Source of the DNA: Bradyrhizobium sp. NAS80.1
GTDB lineage: Bacteria > Pseudomonadota > Alphaproteobacteria > Rhizobiales > Xanthobacteraceae
Direction of reading: 5' to 3'
Length of the DNA stretch: 64,000 nucleotides
Assembly (NCBI RefSeq): GCF_001908205.1
Contig: NZ_LGHL01000057.1
Coordinates: 23,717-87,716 of the forward strand
Shown here: piece after piece, positions 26,747-35,251 of the stretch
How positions within the stretch are numbered: position 1 is the first letter of the stretch
How the letters are laid out: each line of letters starts with the position of its first letter
Position numbers and translations under genes: made by a program
Notes under the pieces: model-generated
Database searches by the model: none
What the model saw: the letters and a program-made list of their open reading frames with translations, nothing else
What the model was told of the DNA's origin: nothing

Positions 26747-28055
26747 TGATAGCGCAGGCCGGCGGTGCCTTTGACGCCGTTGCGCTTGCCGCCGCCGTCG
26801 TTGCTGATGGCGAACTGATAGCCGGCATCGGCATAGGCGGAGAAATGCGCGTCGATCTTGGTGGAGAAGCCGGCATCGACATCCATGTACTGCGCGTGCG
26901 AGATCAGCGGCACGCGGTCCACCCCGAACATCGTCGTCGGGTTGCCGTCAAAGTCGGCCCAGACATTGGCGCGCACATAGGGCTGCCACACCTGCCCACT
27001 GTCGGTGGTGATGGTCCACTTGCCCTTCAGTCCGAGCCGCGCGGTCGTGCCTGAGGCCGTGCCAGCGCCACCGGACCGAGCCCGTCAAAGCCGGAATCAA
27101 AGCTGACCCACTGCCACAGCACTTGCGCTTGCGGCTCCAGCACAAAACCCGGCCCCAACATCGGCAACGCGATCGGATAGCCGCCCTCGAGCGAGGAGAT
27201 GAAGCCGGACCCCGTGGTATCAAGACGCGCGAACTCCGTGCTCGCCGAACCACCATAGCTCGTGCCCTGCAGCACCAGGTCGAGATACCAGCCTTGAGGC
27301 CCGTAGTGGGTCCAGTACGCGCCGCCCGAATAGGCATTGAGGTTGAGGCCGCCGGTATGCTGCAGCACGTAAGCCGTCGCTGATGGGTTGGTGACAAGGC
27401 CAGTGACATCGACATTGGCGTTGCCATAGGCAAAATAGAGGCCGCCATAATCCTTATGTCCTGATATCAGGCTGTCGCTGCGCAAGACATCGAAACCGAC
27501 CTGGAAGCCGGCGAGCCGACCATCGGCGCGCGGATCAGCGAAGGCCTGATAATGGTTGTCGATCTGCTGGCCGAACGCCCGGCCCCAGACCGCCGGACGC
27601 CAACCCTCCGGGCCGCAGTCGGTCGGTGGGGCTTTGGTATAGAGGGGCGGCGCCTTGGTGTAGACGGGTTGTTGCGCCGGCTGACACGGCACGCCCGCCT
27701 GATAATAGAGCGCGCCCATGCGCTCATCATGGGTGCCGAGCATGCCGCGCCCGAGCTGCTGCGCGATCGGCTGCACCACGCCGTAAGTGGCAAGCTCCGG
27801 CCCGATGATCGGGAAGGTGCCGGGGCCGGGCGTTGGCGGCGTCGGCGGCAACGGCCCTGGTGGCTCCGGCGGCTGTGGTCCCACAACAAAGGTCGAGCGC
27901 AGATACCAGTTCTCTGGATTGCTGCCGTCAACTCCGCCGTGGAACAGGCGGTAGTCAAAAGCGCCGCCGCGCAGCTCCGGATTGGCGAGCGTGAAGGCTC
28001 CCGCCGTGGTCATCCCCTCAAGAGATCGCAAGCGATCTGCAGATCTCGCGGGCAA
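26740..28055 (-). pseudogene. Autotransporter C-terminal region, truncated and frameshifted
   Basis: This is the C-terminal part of an autotransporter. It has the passenger-barrel junction (GAFDYRLFHGGVDGSNPENW), a Pro-rich linker (about residues 60-80), then a barrel domain (AVWGRAFGQQIDNHYQAFAD; GFQVGFDVLRSDSLISGHKD; LVLQGTSYGG). Near 27060 the frame shifts, and the end continues as TARLGLKGKWTITTDSGQVW through GVKGTAGLRYQW and a stop. No signal peptide or passenger remains, because the upstream side is fused to a LuxR stub at about 28020. The gene cannot make a functional adhesin as it stands. Confidence 0.75.
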
Positions 28056-28196
28056 CGGTGCGGAATCAGATCAAGGCGATCTTCGGCAAGACCGGGCCCA
28101 TCGACAGAGCAAGCTCGCCGTGCTGATCGCCCGGCTCAGCTTGAATGCTGATCCGAGATCGTCCATCGCTCTAGGGATCTACGGAACTCCGCAGTG
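28020..28196 (+). pseudogene. LuxR-type helix-turn-helix C-terminal stub
   Basis: The plus strand here translates as EIASDLQISRATVRNQIKAI followed by FGKTG and, after a frame change, HRQSKLAVLIARLSLNADP. This is the GerE/LuxR DNA-binding helix-turn-helix and C-terminal tail without the rest of the protein. The fragment abuts the truncated autotransporter on the opposite strand, next to tRNA-Arg. That marks a recombination joint at the inner edge of the island. Confidence 0.55.
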
Positions 28197-28211
28197 AAAG
28201 CGGAGCCAAAA

Positions 28212-28288
28212 TGGCGCGCCCGGAACGATTCGAACGTCCGACCCTCAGATTCGTAGTCTGATGCTCTATCCAGCTGAGCTACGGGCGC
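28212..28288 (-). tRNA. tRNA-Arg (ACG)
   Basis: The 77-nt cloverleaf on the minus strand includes an encoded CCA. The acceptor stem GCGCCCG pairs with CGGGCGC, the D-arm contains AGCTCAGCTGGATAGAGC, the anticodon loop CTACGAA sits on a TCAGA/TCTGA stem and gives anticodon ACG, and the T-arm loop is TTCGAAT. Its last 25 bases are repeated at 18396-18420, so this gene probably served as the integration site for the DNA on its 3' side. Confidence 0.95.
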
Positions 28289-28438
28289 GTGTTTCGCAAA
28301 CAGCGATTGCGGGCGTGGCCCGCGACGCTTCTCCCGGAGGGCCGGGAGGGGTGCGAAAGAGCGCTCTGACTAACCGCTCTTGTCCCGATTGGCAAGGTCT
28401 GCATGAGCGGTATTTTGGAGCATTTCCACCTCTCGATT

Positions 28439-28478
28439 GTCATTCCGGAGCGCGACGAAGTCGCGAGCCCGGAATGAC
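28439..28478. repeat. 40-bp palindromic element
   Basis: The sequence starts GTCATTCCGG and ends CCGGAATGAC, and its core GCGACGAAGTCGC is itself palindromic. The whole folds into one long hairpin. It lies 14 bases past the stop of the minus-strand histidine kinase, so it could also work as its terminator. Similar short palindromes are common between Bradyrhizobium genes. Confidence 0.65.
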
Positions 28479-28492
28479 ACAACGGCCGTGCC

Positions 28493-29992
28493 CTACGCCC
28501 TTGCCCGCTCGTTGCGGATGGAGAGCAGTTCCACAGGGCGGTCGGGGATGACGATCCGGAAAGTGGCGCCGATGGTGCCTTCGACGAGGTGAATGTCGCC
28601 GCCATGGGCGCGCACCAGCTCGGCGGCTATGGCAAGGCCGAGGCCGCTACCGCCGGGACGACCGGAGGTCTGGAACGCCTCGAACAGGTGGTCCCGGGTC
28701 TTCTGGGGCACGCCCGGGCCGGTATCGGAGACCTCCAGGATCGCGACGGCGCCTTCGCGCTTGCCGGTAATCCGGATCTGCTGCGCGCCGCCATCGCCCG
28801 AGGAATGGCTTTCCAGCGCCTGGGCAGCGTTTCGGACGAGGTTGAGCAGCACGCGGAACAGCTGGTCGGGATCGGCATCGATCACGAGCCCGCGCTCGAT
28901 CGCGGCGACCCAGGCGATCGAGGCGTCGCTGGCGAGCCCCGCGGTCTCGCGCACCTCCAGCACGACCGGCTCGATCAGGATCATGCGGCGGTCGGGCGCG
29001 GCCTCCTGGGCGCGGCCGTAGGACAGCGTCGACTGGCAGAAGGCGATGGCGCGCTCGAGCGAGCGCACCAGCTTCGGCGCGAAGCGCTGCACCCGCGGAT
29101 CAGGCACGCTGGCGAGCTGGTCCGACAAGAGCTGCGCCGACGCGAGCAGGTTGCGCAGATCATGGTTGATCTTGGAGACGGCCAGGCCAAGGGCGGCAAG
29201 CCGGCTCTTCTGGTGCAGCATCGACATCAGGTCGCGCTGCATGTCGGACAATTCGCGCTCGGCCACCCCGATCTCGTCGCTGCGCTGGCTCGGCACGATG
29301 ATCCGCGCCGAGCTCTCGGGGTTTTCGTGGAAGCCGACCAGGCTCGCGGTCAGCCGCCGCATCGGTCGCACGAAGAGGTAATGCAGCGCGAGATAGACGA
29401 GGCCCGCGGTGAGCACCCCGATGATCAGCGCAACCACAACGAGGTTGCGCGAGAATCGATACATCGACTGCCGCAGCGGCAGCTCGTCGGTCACGATTTC
29501 GATAAACTGGGCATTGCCAACACCGGGCCCCACGATCCGGATCGCCTGGTTGCCGGTCTCCAGCATCATCCGGAACGAACCGGTGATCGCCTCCCAGGCC
29601 GTCATGTCGCGCAGGTCGATGTCATGCTCGATGGCGGCCGGCAAATTGTCGCTGGCGAGCAGCCGGCGCTGCTGGCCCATCTTGATGGCGACGGCGCGGG
29701 CATTGATGCTTTTCAGGATCTGGCGCGACAGCGATTCGGGGACCATGCCGAGTGGCGCCGCATCCAGCACCAGCGCCGCCGTGTTGGCGGCCGCCACGCG
29801 GTCGTTGAGCCGGTTGACCCAGAAGTTGGCGATGGCGGGCACATAGAGTAGGACGGCCGCGATCATCACCAGGGGAACGGTGAGCAGCAGCAGCTTGCCG
29901 GACAGGCCGAGCCCGCTAGACCCGCGCGGCCGCATCGCCGGCTGGTCCGGCTGATCCTGATCGTGGATCGGCTGGAGGTCTGTCGCTGCCAC
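28493..29992 (-). CDS. Sensor histidine kinase
   Basis: This inner-membrane kinase has 499 residues. TM1 is about residues 33-56 and TM2 about 183-206, flanking a periplasmic sensor region of about 125 residues. An HAMP-like segment follows (VRPMRRLTASLVGFHENPES), then the H-box AVSKINHDLRNLLAS with phospho-acceptor His277. The ATP-binding domain has the N-box LLNLVRNAAQA, DTGPGVPQ and GGSGLGLAIA. The H-box form HDLRN suggests the HPK4-like group. No response regulator is adjacent, so it is an orphan kinase. It is transcribed divergently from rpmH. Confidence 0.92.
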   Translation of the reverse strand: MAATDLQPIHDQDQPDQPAMRPRGSSGLGLSGKLLLLTVPLVMIAAVLLYVPAIANFWVNRLNDRVAAANTAALVLDAAPLGMVPESLSRQILKSINARAVAIKMGQQRRLLASDNLPAAIEHDIDLRDMTAWEAITGSFRMMLETGNQAIRIVGPGVGNAQFIEIVTDELPLRQSMYRFSRNLVVVALIIGVLTAGLVYLALHYLFVRPMRRLTASLVGFHENPESSARIIVPSQRSDEIGVAERELSDMQRDLMSMLHQKSRLAALGLAVSKINHDLRNLLASAQLLSDQLASVPDPRVQRFAPKLVRSLERAIAFCQSTLSYGRAQEAAPDRRMILIEPVVLEVRETAGLASDASIAWVAAIERGLVIDADPDQLFRVLLNLVRNAAQALESHSSGDGGAQQIRITGKREGAVAILEVSDTGPGVPQKTRDHLFEAFQTSGRPGGSGLGLAIAAELVRAHGGDIHLVEGTIGATFRIVIPDRPVELLSIRNERARA

Positions 29993-30171
29993 GAAATTCG
30001 CCCTCGCTGCTCGGCGGATGAAGGATGCGGCCGGGCCCCTGGTCCGGTCAAATTACGGATCGCTAATCTGCCAAGGTGGGATGTAAGCGCTGACATCGCG
30101 AGTCGCCACCTCAACGGTTTAAAACCCCGCACAAACAGCGATATTCACCGGTGTCGTGCGCTCTTGCGGCG

Positions 30172-30200
30172 TTGACGAAAAGAAGGCGCTCCCTTATAAG
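30172..30200 (+). promoter_or_regulatory. Predicted sigma-70 promoter of rpmH-rnpA-yidC
   Basis: TTGACG (30172-30177) and TATAAG (30195-30200) are separated by 17 bases, an almost consensus housekeeping promoter about 140 bases before the rpmH start. This is consistent with strong expression of a ribosomal protein operon. Confidence 0.65.
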
Positions 30201-30341
30201 CCGCGCAAATTGTCCGCGATGACCCGGTGTGACACCGGGAGCGGCTCTCTTTGGGGCCGAAAAGGGCCCATTTTGGGCCGCATCTTCAGGACTTTACCAT
30301 CAATTCTACAGGCAAATTGCCCGGTCAGCGGAGAAAAAGCC

Positions 30342-30476
30342 GTGAAGCGGACTTATCAACCCAGCAAACTCGTGCGTAAGCGCCGTCACGGCTTCCGTGC
30401 CCGCCTCGCTACTGCCGGCGGCCGCAAGGTCCTCGCCGCCCGCCGCGCCCGCGGCCGCAAGCGTCTGAGCGCCTGA
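30342..30476 (+). CDS. rpmH: 50S ribosomal protein L34
   Basis: The 44-residue basic protein [20 protein letters not shown] ... [11 protein letters not shown] is full-length L34, part of the large ribosomal subunit. The start codon is GTG at 30342, with GGAG upstream at good spacing. It heads the conserved rpmH-rnpA-yidC-yihA operon, with rnpA 27 bases downstream. Confidence 0.98.
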   Translation: MKRTYQPSKLVRKRRHGFRARLATAGGRKVLAARRARGRKRLSA

Positions 30477-30503
30477 GCCGGACCCCCTTTTTGGGATTTC
30501 ATC

Positions 30504-30914
30504 ATGGATCGGCTGAGGCAGCGGGCGGATTTCCTCGCCGTTGCCAATGGCGCGCGGGCGAATAGCCCCGCGTTCGTCCTGCAAAGCCGCCGCCGCGACG
30601 ACAGCGGCCCGATCCGGATCGGCTTCACCGTTACCAAAAAGAACGGCAACGCCCCCGAGCGCAATCGCATCCGGCGCCGGCTTCGCGAATTGGTGAAGCG
30701 GCTCGATCCGGTGTCGATGCAGCCCCATCATGATTATGTGCTGGTTGGCCGAAGGGACGCGCTCTCGCGTGACTTCGCCACCATGCTCGACGATCTGCGC
30801 ATAGCGTTCACGAAGCCCGCGCGGCATACGCCCAAAGGACTGTCCAAGGGACCGGCGAAGGGACGCGGCCAGAGGCCAGGTGCCACCGCCGCCGCCAGCC
30901 GCAAACCGGATTGA
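30504..30914 (+). CDS. rnpA: Ribonuclease P protein component
   Basis: This basic protein subunit of RNase P, 136 residues, helps the RNA subunit bind and cleave the 5' leader of precursor tRNAs. The core RNR motif is seen in GFTVTKKNGNAPERNRIRRR followed by LRELVKRL. The C-terminus has a lysine- and proline-rich extension (about residues 108-136), common in alphaproteobacteria. It lies between rpmH and yidC, in the expected order. Confidence 0.96.
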   Translation: MDRLRQRADFLAVANGARANSPAFVLQSRRRDDSGPIRIGFTVTKKNGNAPERNRIRRRLRELVKRLDPVSMQPHHDYVLVGRRDALSRDFATMLDDLRIAFTKPARHTPKGLSKGPAKGRGQRPGATAAASRKPD

Positions 30915-30930
30915 TGACGAGACCCTAGAG

Positions 30931-32784
30931 ATGACCGACAATCGCAATACCATCCTCGCCGTCATTCTGTCGGGCCTGGTGCTGATCGCCTGGCAGTATT
31001 TCTACAACGTGCCGCAGATGGAGAAGCAGCGCGCCCAGCAGCAGGTGCAGGCCGAGCTCCAGAAGAATGCGCCGCAGCCAACAGCCACCGCGACGCCGGG
31101 CGCCGCGCCGCAAGCCGGTGGCGCGACCCAGCCGTCAGCGGCTCCGGCCGCGAACCAGCAGGCCCAGCCGGTCGTTGCCCGCGACACCGCGATTGCGGCC
31201 AGCCCGCGCATCAAGATCGACACGCCGCGGCTTGCCGGCAGCGTTTCGCTGAAGGGCGGACGCATCGACGATCTCGCGCTGGTGCAATACCGCGAAACGG
31301 TCGACCCGAGGTCGCCGCCGATCATCCTCTATTCGCCCTCGGGCACCGCGGAGCCCTACTACGCCGAGTTCGGCTGGGTAGCGGCAACGGGCGTGACGGT
31401 GAAGATGCCGGACGCTCAGACCGTCTGGCAGCAGGACGGCAGCGGCAGCCTGACGCCTTCGACGCCGGTGGTGCTGAAATGGGATAATGGCGAGGGCCTC
31501 TCCTTCCGCCGCACCATCTCGGTCGACGACCACTATCTCTTCACCGTCAAGGACGAAGTGAGCAATGTCGGCAACGCGCCGGTCACGCTCTATCCGTTCG
31601 CGCTGATTTCGCGCCACGGCACGCCGCAGGTCTCGGGCTACTACATCCTGCATGAAGGCCTGATCGGCTATCTCGGCGACCATGGCTTGCAGGAATACGC
31701 CTACAAGAAGATCGACGAAGCCAAGAAGGTGAACTTCAAGGCCACCAATGGCTGGCTCGGCATGACCGACAAGTACTGGGCCTCGGCGCTGCTGCCGGAC
31801 ACCAGCGCCCAGATCCAGGCGAGTTTCTCGTCGAACCCCGTCGGCAACGTCCATACCTACCAGACCGACTATCTGCTCGATCCCGTCACCGTCGCGATCG
31901 GCGGCACCGCCACGGCGAACGCGCGGCTGTTCGCCGGCGCCAAGGAAGCCGGCGTTGTCGGCGTGTTCCCGTTCGCCGGCCTCGGCGGCTACAACAAGGC
32001 GCTCGGCCTGAACCATTTCGATCTCTTGATCGACTGGGGCTGGTTCTACTTCATCACCAAGCCGATGTTCCTCGGCCTCGACTTCTTCTACCGCTTCTTC
32101 GGCAATTTCGGCATCTCGATCCTGCTCGTGACCGTGATCGTGAAGCTGCTGTTCTTCCCGCTGGCGAACAAGTCCTACGCCTCGATGGCGAAGATGAAGT
32201 CGATCCAGCCGCAGCTTCAGGCGCTGAAAGAGCGCTATCCCGACGACAAGGTGAAGCAGCAGCAGGAGATGATGGAGATCTACCGCAAGGAGAAGATCAA
32301 CCCGGTCGCCGGCTGTCTTCCCGTGGTGATCCAGATCCCCGTGTTCTTCTCGCTCTACAAGGTGCTGTTCGTCACCATCGAGATGCGGCACGCGCCGTTC
32401 TACGGCTGGATCAAGGACCTCTCCGCGCCGGATCCGACCAACCTCTTCACCCTGTTCGGCCTGATCCCGTTCGATCCGACCACGCTGCCGGTGTTCGGCC
32501 ACTACCTCGCGCTCGGCATCTGGCCGATCATCATGGGCATCACGATGTGGTTCCAGATGAAGCTGAACCCGACGCCGCCGGATCCGACCCAGCAGATCAT
32601 CTTCAACTGGATGCCGCTGATCTTCACCTTCATGCTGGCGGGCTTCCCGGCGGGCCTCGTGATCTACTGGGCCTGGAACAACCTGCTCTCGGTGATCCAG
32701 CAGAGCTTCATCATGCGCCGCAACGGCGTGAAGGTGGAGCTGTTCGACAATCTCAAGGCGACGTTCGCAAGGAAGGCGACGTAG
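30931..32784 (+). CDS. yidC: Membrane protein insertase YidC
   Basis: This inner-membrane insertase and chaperone, 617 residues, works with SecYEG or alone to integrate membrane proteins. The ATG at 30931 begins MTDNRNTILAVILSGLVLIA (TM1). A Gln/Ala-rich linker and the large periplasmic P1 domain follow (to about residue 360). The conserved five-helix core has GISILLVTVIVKLLFFPLAN, the coiled C1 loop KMKSIQPQLQALKERYPDDK, VAGCLPVVIQIPVFFSLYKV and the final FMLAGFPAGLVIYWAWNNLL. It starts 16 bases after rnpA. Confidence 0.98.
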   Translation: MTDNRNTILAVILSGLVLIAWQYFYNVPQMEKQRAQQQVQAELQKNAPQPTATATPGAAPQAGGATQPSAAPAANQQAQPVVARDTAIAASPRIKIDTPRLAGSVSLKGGRIDDLALVQYRETVDPRSPPIILYSPSGTAEPYYAEFGWVAATGVTVKMPDAQTVWQQDGSGSLTPSTPVVLKWDNGEGLSFRRTISVDDHYLFTVKDEVSNVGNAPVTLYPFALISRHGTPQVSGYYILHEGLIGYLGDHGLQEYAYKKIDEAKKVNFKATNGWLGMTDKYWASALLPDTSAQIQASFSSNPVGNVHTYQTDYLLDPVTVAIGGTATANARLFAGAKEAGVVGVFPFAGLGGYNKALGLNHFDLLIDWGWFYFITKPMFLGLDFFYRFFGNFGISILLVTVIVKLLFFPLANKSYASMAKMKSIQPQLQALKERYPDDKVKQQQEMMEIYRKEKINPVAGCLPVVIQIPVFFSLYKVLFVTIEMRHAPFYGWIKDLSAPDPTNLFTLFGLIPFDPTTLPVFGHYLALGIWPIIMGITMWFQMKLNPTPPDPTQQIIFNWMPLIFTFMLAGFPAGLVIYWAWNNLLSVIQQSFIMRRNGVKVELFDNLKATFARKAT

Positions 32785-32821
32785 CGAGCGTCGCCGTTTG
32801 TTGGCGGGCGTAAGTGCCTCC

Positions 32822-32950
32822 ACATCGTCATGCCCGGGCTTGTCCCGGGCATCCACGTTTTGGAGGGTGCCACACCGATAGGCGTGGATGGCCGGGACAT
32901 TTGAACGGGAAGATGCGCTTCGCGCTTTTGCCCGGCGATAACGAGGGATG
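32822..32950. repeat. Palindromic intergenic repeat (partial copy)
   Basis: Between yidC and yihA the sequence CGTCATGCCCGGGCTTGTCC ... GGCATCCACG is followed by its inverted counterpart CGTGGATGGCCGGGACA. The outer right arm has diverged. The same arms occur at 35119-35208, so this is one member of a dispersed palindromic family. Confidence 0.7.
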
Positions 32951-32960
32951 AGGCCTTCGC

Positions 32961-33614
32961 ATGACCGACGACAAAGATGCGAAGCTGATCGAAGCCGGGC
33001 GAAAGCTGTTCGCCCGCGACTGGCAGTTCATCTGGGCCTCGCCCTCGATTGAAACTCTGCCGCAGATGACGGGGCTCGAGATTGCCTTTGCCGGCCGATC
33101 CAATGTCGGCAAGTCGAGCCTGATCAACGCGCTCACCGGCCGCAACGCGCTCGCGCGCACCTCGCACACGCCGGGCCGCACCCAGGAGCTGATCTTCTTC
33201 GAGGTCCCCGGGAAAAGTGACCTGCGCCTCGTCGACATGCCCGGCTATGGCTACGCCAAGGCGCCCAAGACACAGGTCGCGTCCTGGACCGAGCTGATCC
33301 ACAAATTCCTGCTCGGACGCGCCTCACTCGCACGCGTCTACGTGCTGATCGACGCGCGGCATGGCCTGAAGGACGTCGATCTCGAAGTGCTCAAGACGCT
33401 CGACCGCTCGGCCGTCAGCTACCAGATCGTCCTGACCAAGGCCGACCAGGTGAAGGCCTCCGAGCTTCAGTCGCGCATCGCCGAGACGGAGGTCGCGCTG
33501 GCAAAACATCCGGCCGCATTCCCGAACGTGCTCGCGACCTCGTCACGGAGCTCGACCGGCATGGCCGAGCTGCGCGCCGCGATGGCGAAGCTGCTGGAAG
33601 AGCGGGCCTCGTGA
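32961..33614 (+). CDS. yihA: Ribosome biogenesis GTP-binding protein YihA/EngB
   Basis: This 217-residue essential-type TRAFAC GTPase is linked to large-subunit ribosome assembly and cell division. Motifs are G1 GRSNVGKS (residues 45-52), the switch I Thr in TSHTPGRTQ, G3 DMPGYGYA (from 92) and G4 TKAD (159-162). It overlaps the next gene by 4 bases (GTGA), which indicates coupling. Confidence 0.97.
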   Translation: MTDDKDAKLIEAGRKLFARDWQFIWASPSIETLPQMTGLEIAFAGRSNVGKSSLINALTGRNALARTSHTPGRTQELIFFEVPGKSDLRLVDMPGYGYAKAPKTQVASWTELIHKFLLGRASLARVYVLIDARHGLKDVDLEVLKTLDRSAVSYQIVLTKADQVKASELQSRIAETEVALAKHPAAFPNVLATSSRSSTGMAELRAAMAKLLEERAS

Positions 33615-33979
33615 CGGCTGCATTCCGCCTGTTGCTTGGGCTTGCCGGTTTGATGGGCGCTTGCGGCGTCGCGCTCGCTGCCGCCTCCGCCCATGGCACG
33701 GAAGCGAGCCGGCTTGCTTCCGCCAGCGCCATGCTCCTGTTTCATGCAACTGCCATATTGGCCTGCGTCGCATTGCTCGCGCGCGGCCTTCTGCACGGCG
33801 GAATTGGCCTCACTGCCGCGTTCGGCTTCGTGCTCGGCGCCGCGCTGTTCGCGGGCGACCTCACCTTGCGGCAATTTGCCGGCCATTCACTGTTTCCGTT
33901 CGCGGCACCGACCGGCGGAACGCTGATGATTGCAAGCTGGCTGGCAGTGACGCTCGCGGCGGCGGTGGCGCGGAAGTGA
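33611..33979 (+). CDS. DUF423 membrane protein
   Basis: The product is 122 residues from a GTG at 33611 that overlaps the yihA stop. Four hydrophobic helices match the DUF423 family: [20 protein letters not shown] with the conserved [42 protein letters not shown], and the [20 protein letters not shown] region. The family's function is not established. Position after yihA is conserved in relatives. Confidence 0.87.
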   Translation: MTAAFRLLLGLAGLMGACGVALAAASAHGTEASRLASASAMLLFHATAILACVALLARGLLHGGIGLTAAFGFVLGAALFAGDLTLRQFAGHSLFPFAAPTGGTLMIASWLAVTLAAAVARK

Positions 33980-33983
33980 CGCT

Positions 33984-34131
33984 CGTGTCCCGGACGCGGT
34001 GCGGCACCTAAAGCGCGTTTACGCGCGTCTTCGACGCGCTATGGTGACGCTCCGCAGAGCCGGGACCCTGCAGCCACATGGGCCCCGGCTCTGCAGCGCA
34101 CCGCTGAAGAAGCGCTGCGTCCGGGGCACGA
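33984..34131. repeat. Palindromic intergenic repeat
   Basis: The region between DUF423 and argB begins GTGTCCCGGACGC and ends GCGTCCGGGGCAC. Internal arms CAGAGCCGGGACC and GGCCCCGGCTCTG are complementary. It folds into a long imperfect hairpin and may act as a transcription terminator or barrier. Confidence 0.65.
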
Positions 34132-34202
34132 AGACCGCTTTGCGCCTCGCCCGCCAATCAGATAGAACGCGGCCCGACAGTCCCGCCAGCGAGATCCGCC
34201 CC

Positions 34203-35090
34203 ATGACCGAAATCTCCCCGCTCGACCAGGCCCGCATCCTGTCCGAAGCGCTGCCGCACATGCAGCAGTACGACGAGGAAACCATCGTCATCAAATATGG
34301 CGGCCATGCCATGGGCGACGAGGAGACCGCGAAGAACTTTGCCCGCGACATCGTGCTGCTGGAGCAGACCGCGATCAATCCGGTGGTGGTGCATGGCGGC
34401 GGACCGCAGATCGCGACCATGCTCAAGCGCCTCGGCATCGTCTCGGAATTCGCCGCGGGCCTGCGCATCACCGATGCCGCGACCATCGAGATCGTCGAGA
34501 TGGTGCTCGCCGGCTCGATCAACAAGCAGCTCGTCGGCTACATCAACGAAGCCGGCGGCAAGGCCGTCGGCCTCTGCGGCAAGGACGGCAACATGGTCAC
34601 CGCGTCGAAGGCCACGCGCACCATGGTCGATCCGGACTCGCATATCGAGAAGGTGGTCGATCTCGGCTTCGTCGGCGAGCCCGAGAAGGTCGATCTCACG
34701 CTGCTCAACCAGCTGATCGGCTACGAGCTGATCCCGGTGCTGGCGCCGCTCGCGACCTCGAAGGAAGGCCAGACCTTCAACGTCAACGCCGACACCTTTG
34801 CCGGTGCCGTCGCCGGCGCACTCAAGGCCAAGCGCTTGCTGCTACTCACGGACGTGCCGGGCGTGCTCGACAAGTCGAAGAAGCTGATCCCGCAGCTCTC
34901 GGTGAAGGATGCGCGGAAACTGATCGCCGACGGCACCATTTCCGGCGGCATGATCCCGAAGGTCGAGACCTGCATCTACGCACTCGAGCAGGGCGTGCAA
35001 GGCGTCGTCATCATCGACGGCAAGATGCAGCACGCGGTGCTGCTGGAGCTCTTCACCAACCAGGGCACGGGAACGCTGATCCACAAGTGA
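34203..35090 (+). CDS. argB: Acetylglutamate kinase
   Basis: This cytosolic enzyme phosphorylates N-acetyl-L-glutamate in arginine biosynthesis. It has 295 residues from the ATG at 34203; the frame is open upstream through the repeat, but that part has no homology. Amino-acid kinase motifs are [11 protein letters not shown] near the N-terminus, [20 protein letters not shown], the substrate loop [20 protein letters not shown], and [20 protein letters not shown] for the nucleotide. The C-terminal [14 protein letters not shown] is also typical. Confidence 0.97.
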   Translation: MTEISPLDQARILSEALPHMQQYDEETIVIKYGGHAMGDEETAKNFARDIVLLEQTAINPVVVHGGGPQIATMLKRLGIVSEFAAGLRITDAATIEIVEMVLAGSINKQLVGYINEAGGKAVGLCGKDGNMVTASKATRTMVDPDSHIEKVVDLGFVGEPEKVDLTLLNQLIGYELIPVLAPLATSKEGQTFNVNADTFAGAVAGALKAKRLLLLTDVPGVLDKSKKLIPQLSVKDARKLIADGTISGGMIPKVETCIYALEQGVQGVVIIDGKMQHAVLLELFTNQGTGTLIHK

Positions 35091-35118
35091 CGAGCGAGCG
35101 CGAGCAGCGGAAAAAGGT

Positions 35119-35208
35119 CGTCATGCCCGAGCTTGGCCCGGGCATCCACGCCTCTCCGCACATACGGTCATCCGTGGATGGCCGGGACAAGCCCGGCCAT
35201 GACGAGCT
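35119..35208. repeat. Palindromic intergenic repeat
   Basis: The element has left arm GTCATGCCCGAGCTTGGCCC / GGGCATCCACG and right arm CGTGGATGGCCGGGACAAGC / CCGGCCATGAC. It forms a nearly complete hairpin with a short loop and is the best-preserved copy of the family also seen at 32822-32950. It sits directly before the DUF1036 gene, so it may have replaced part of that gene's upstream region. Confidence 0.75.
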
Positions 35209-35251
35209 GAGAGCTAGGCGACCCCGCCGCTCGATCCTGACGCGCTTCCTG

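Noticed and set aside
28589..29851. A 420-residue plus-strand open frame opposite the histidine kinase
   Set aside because: It mirrors the kinase coding frame, lacks a domain, and is biased to Gly/Arg/His as expected for an antisense frame in high-GC DNA.
31135..32856. A 573-residue minus-strand open frame opposite yidC
   Set aside because: It is the antisense shadow of a strongly conserved gene, with extreme charged composition and no domain or ribosome binding site.
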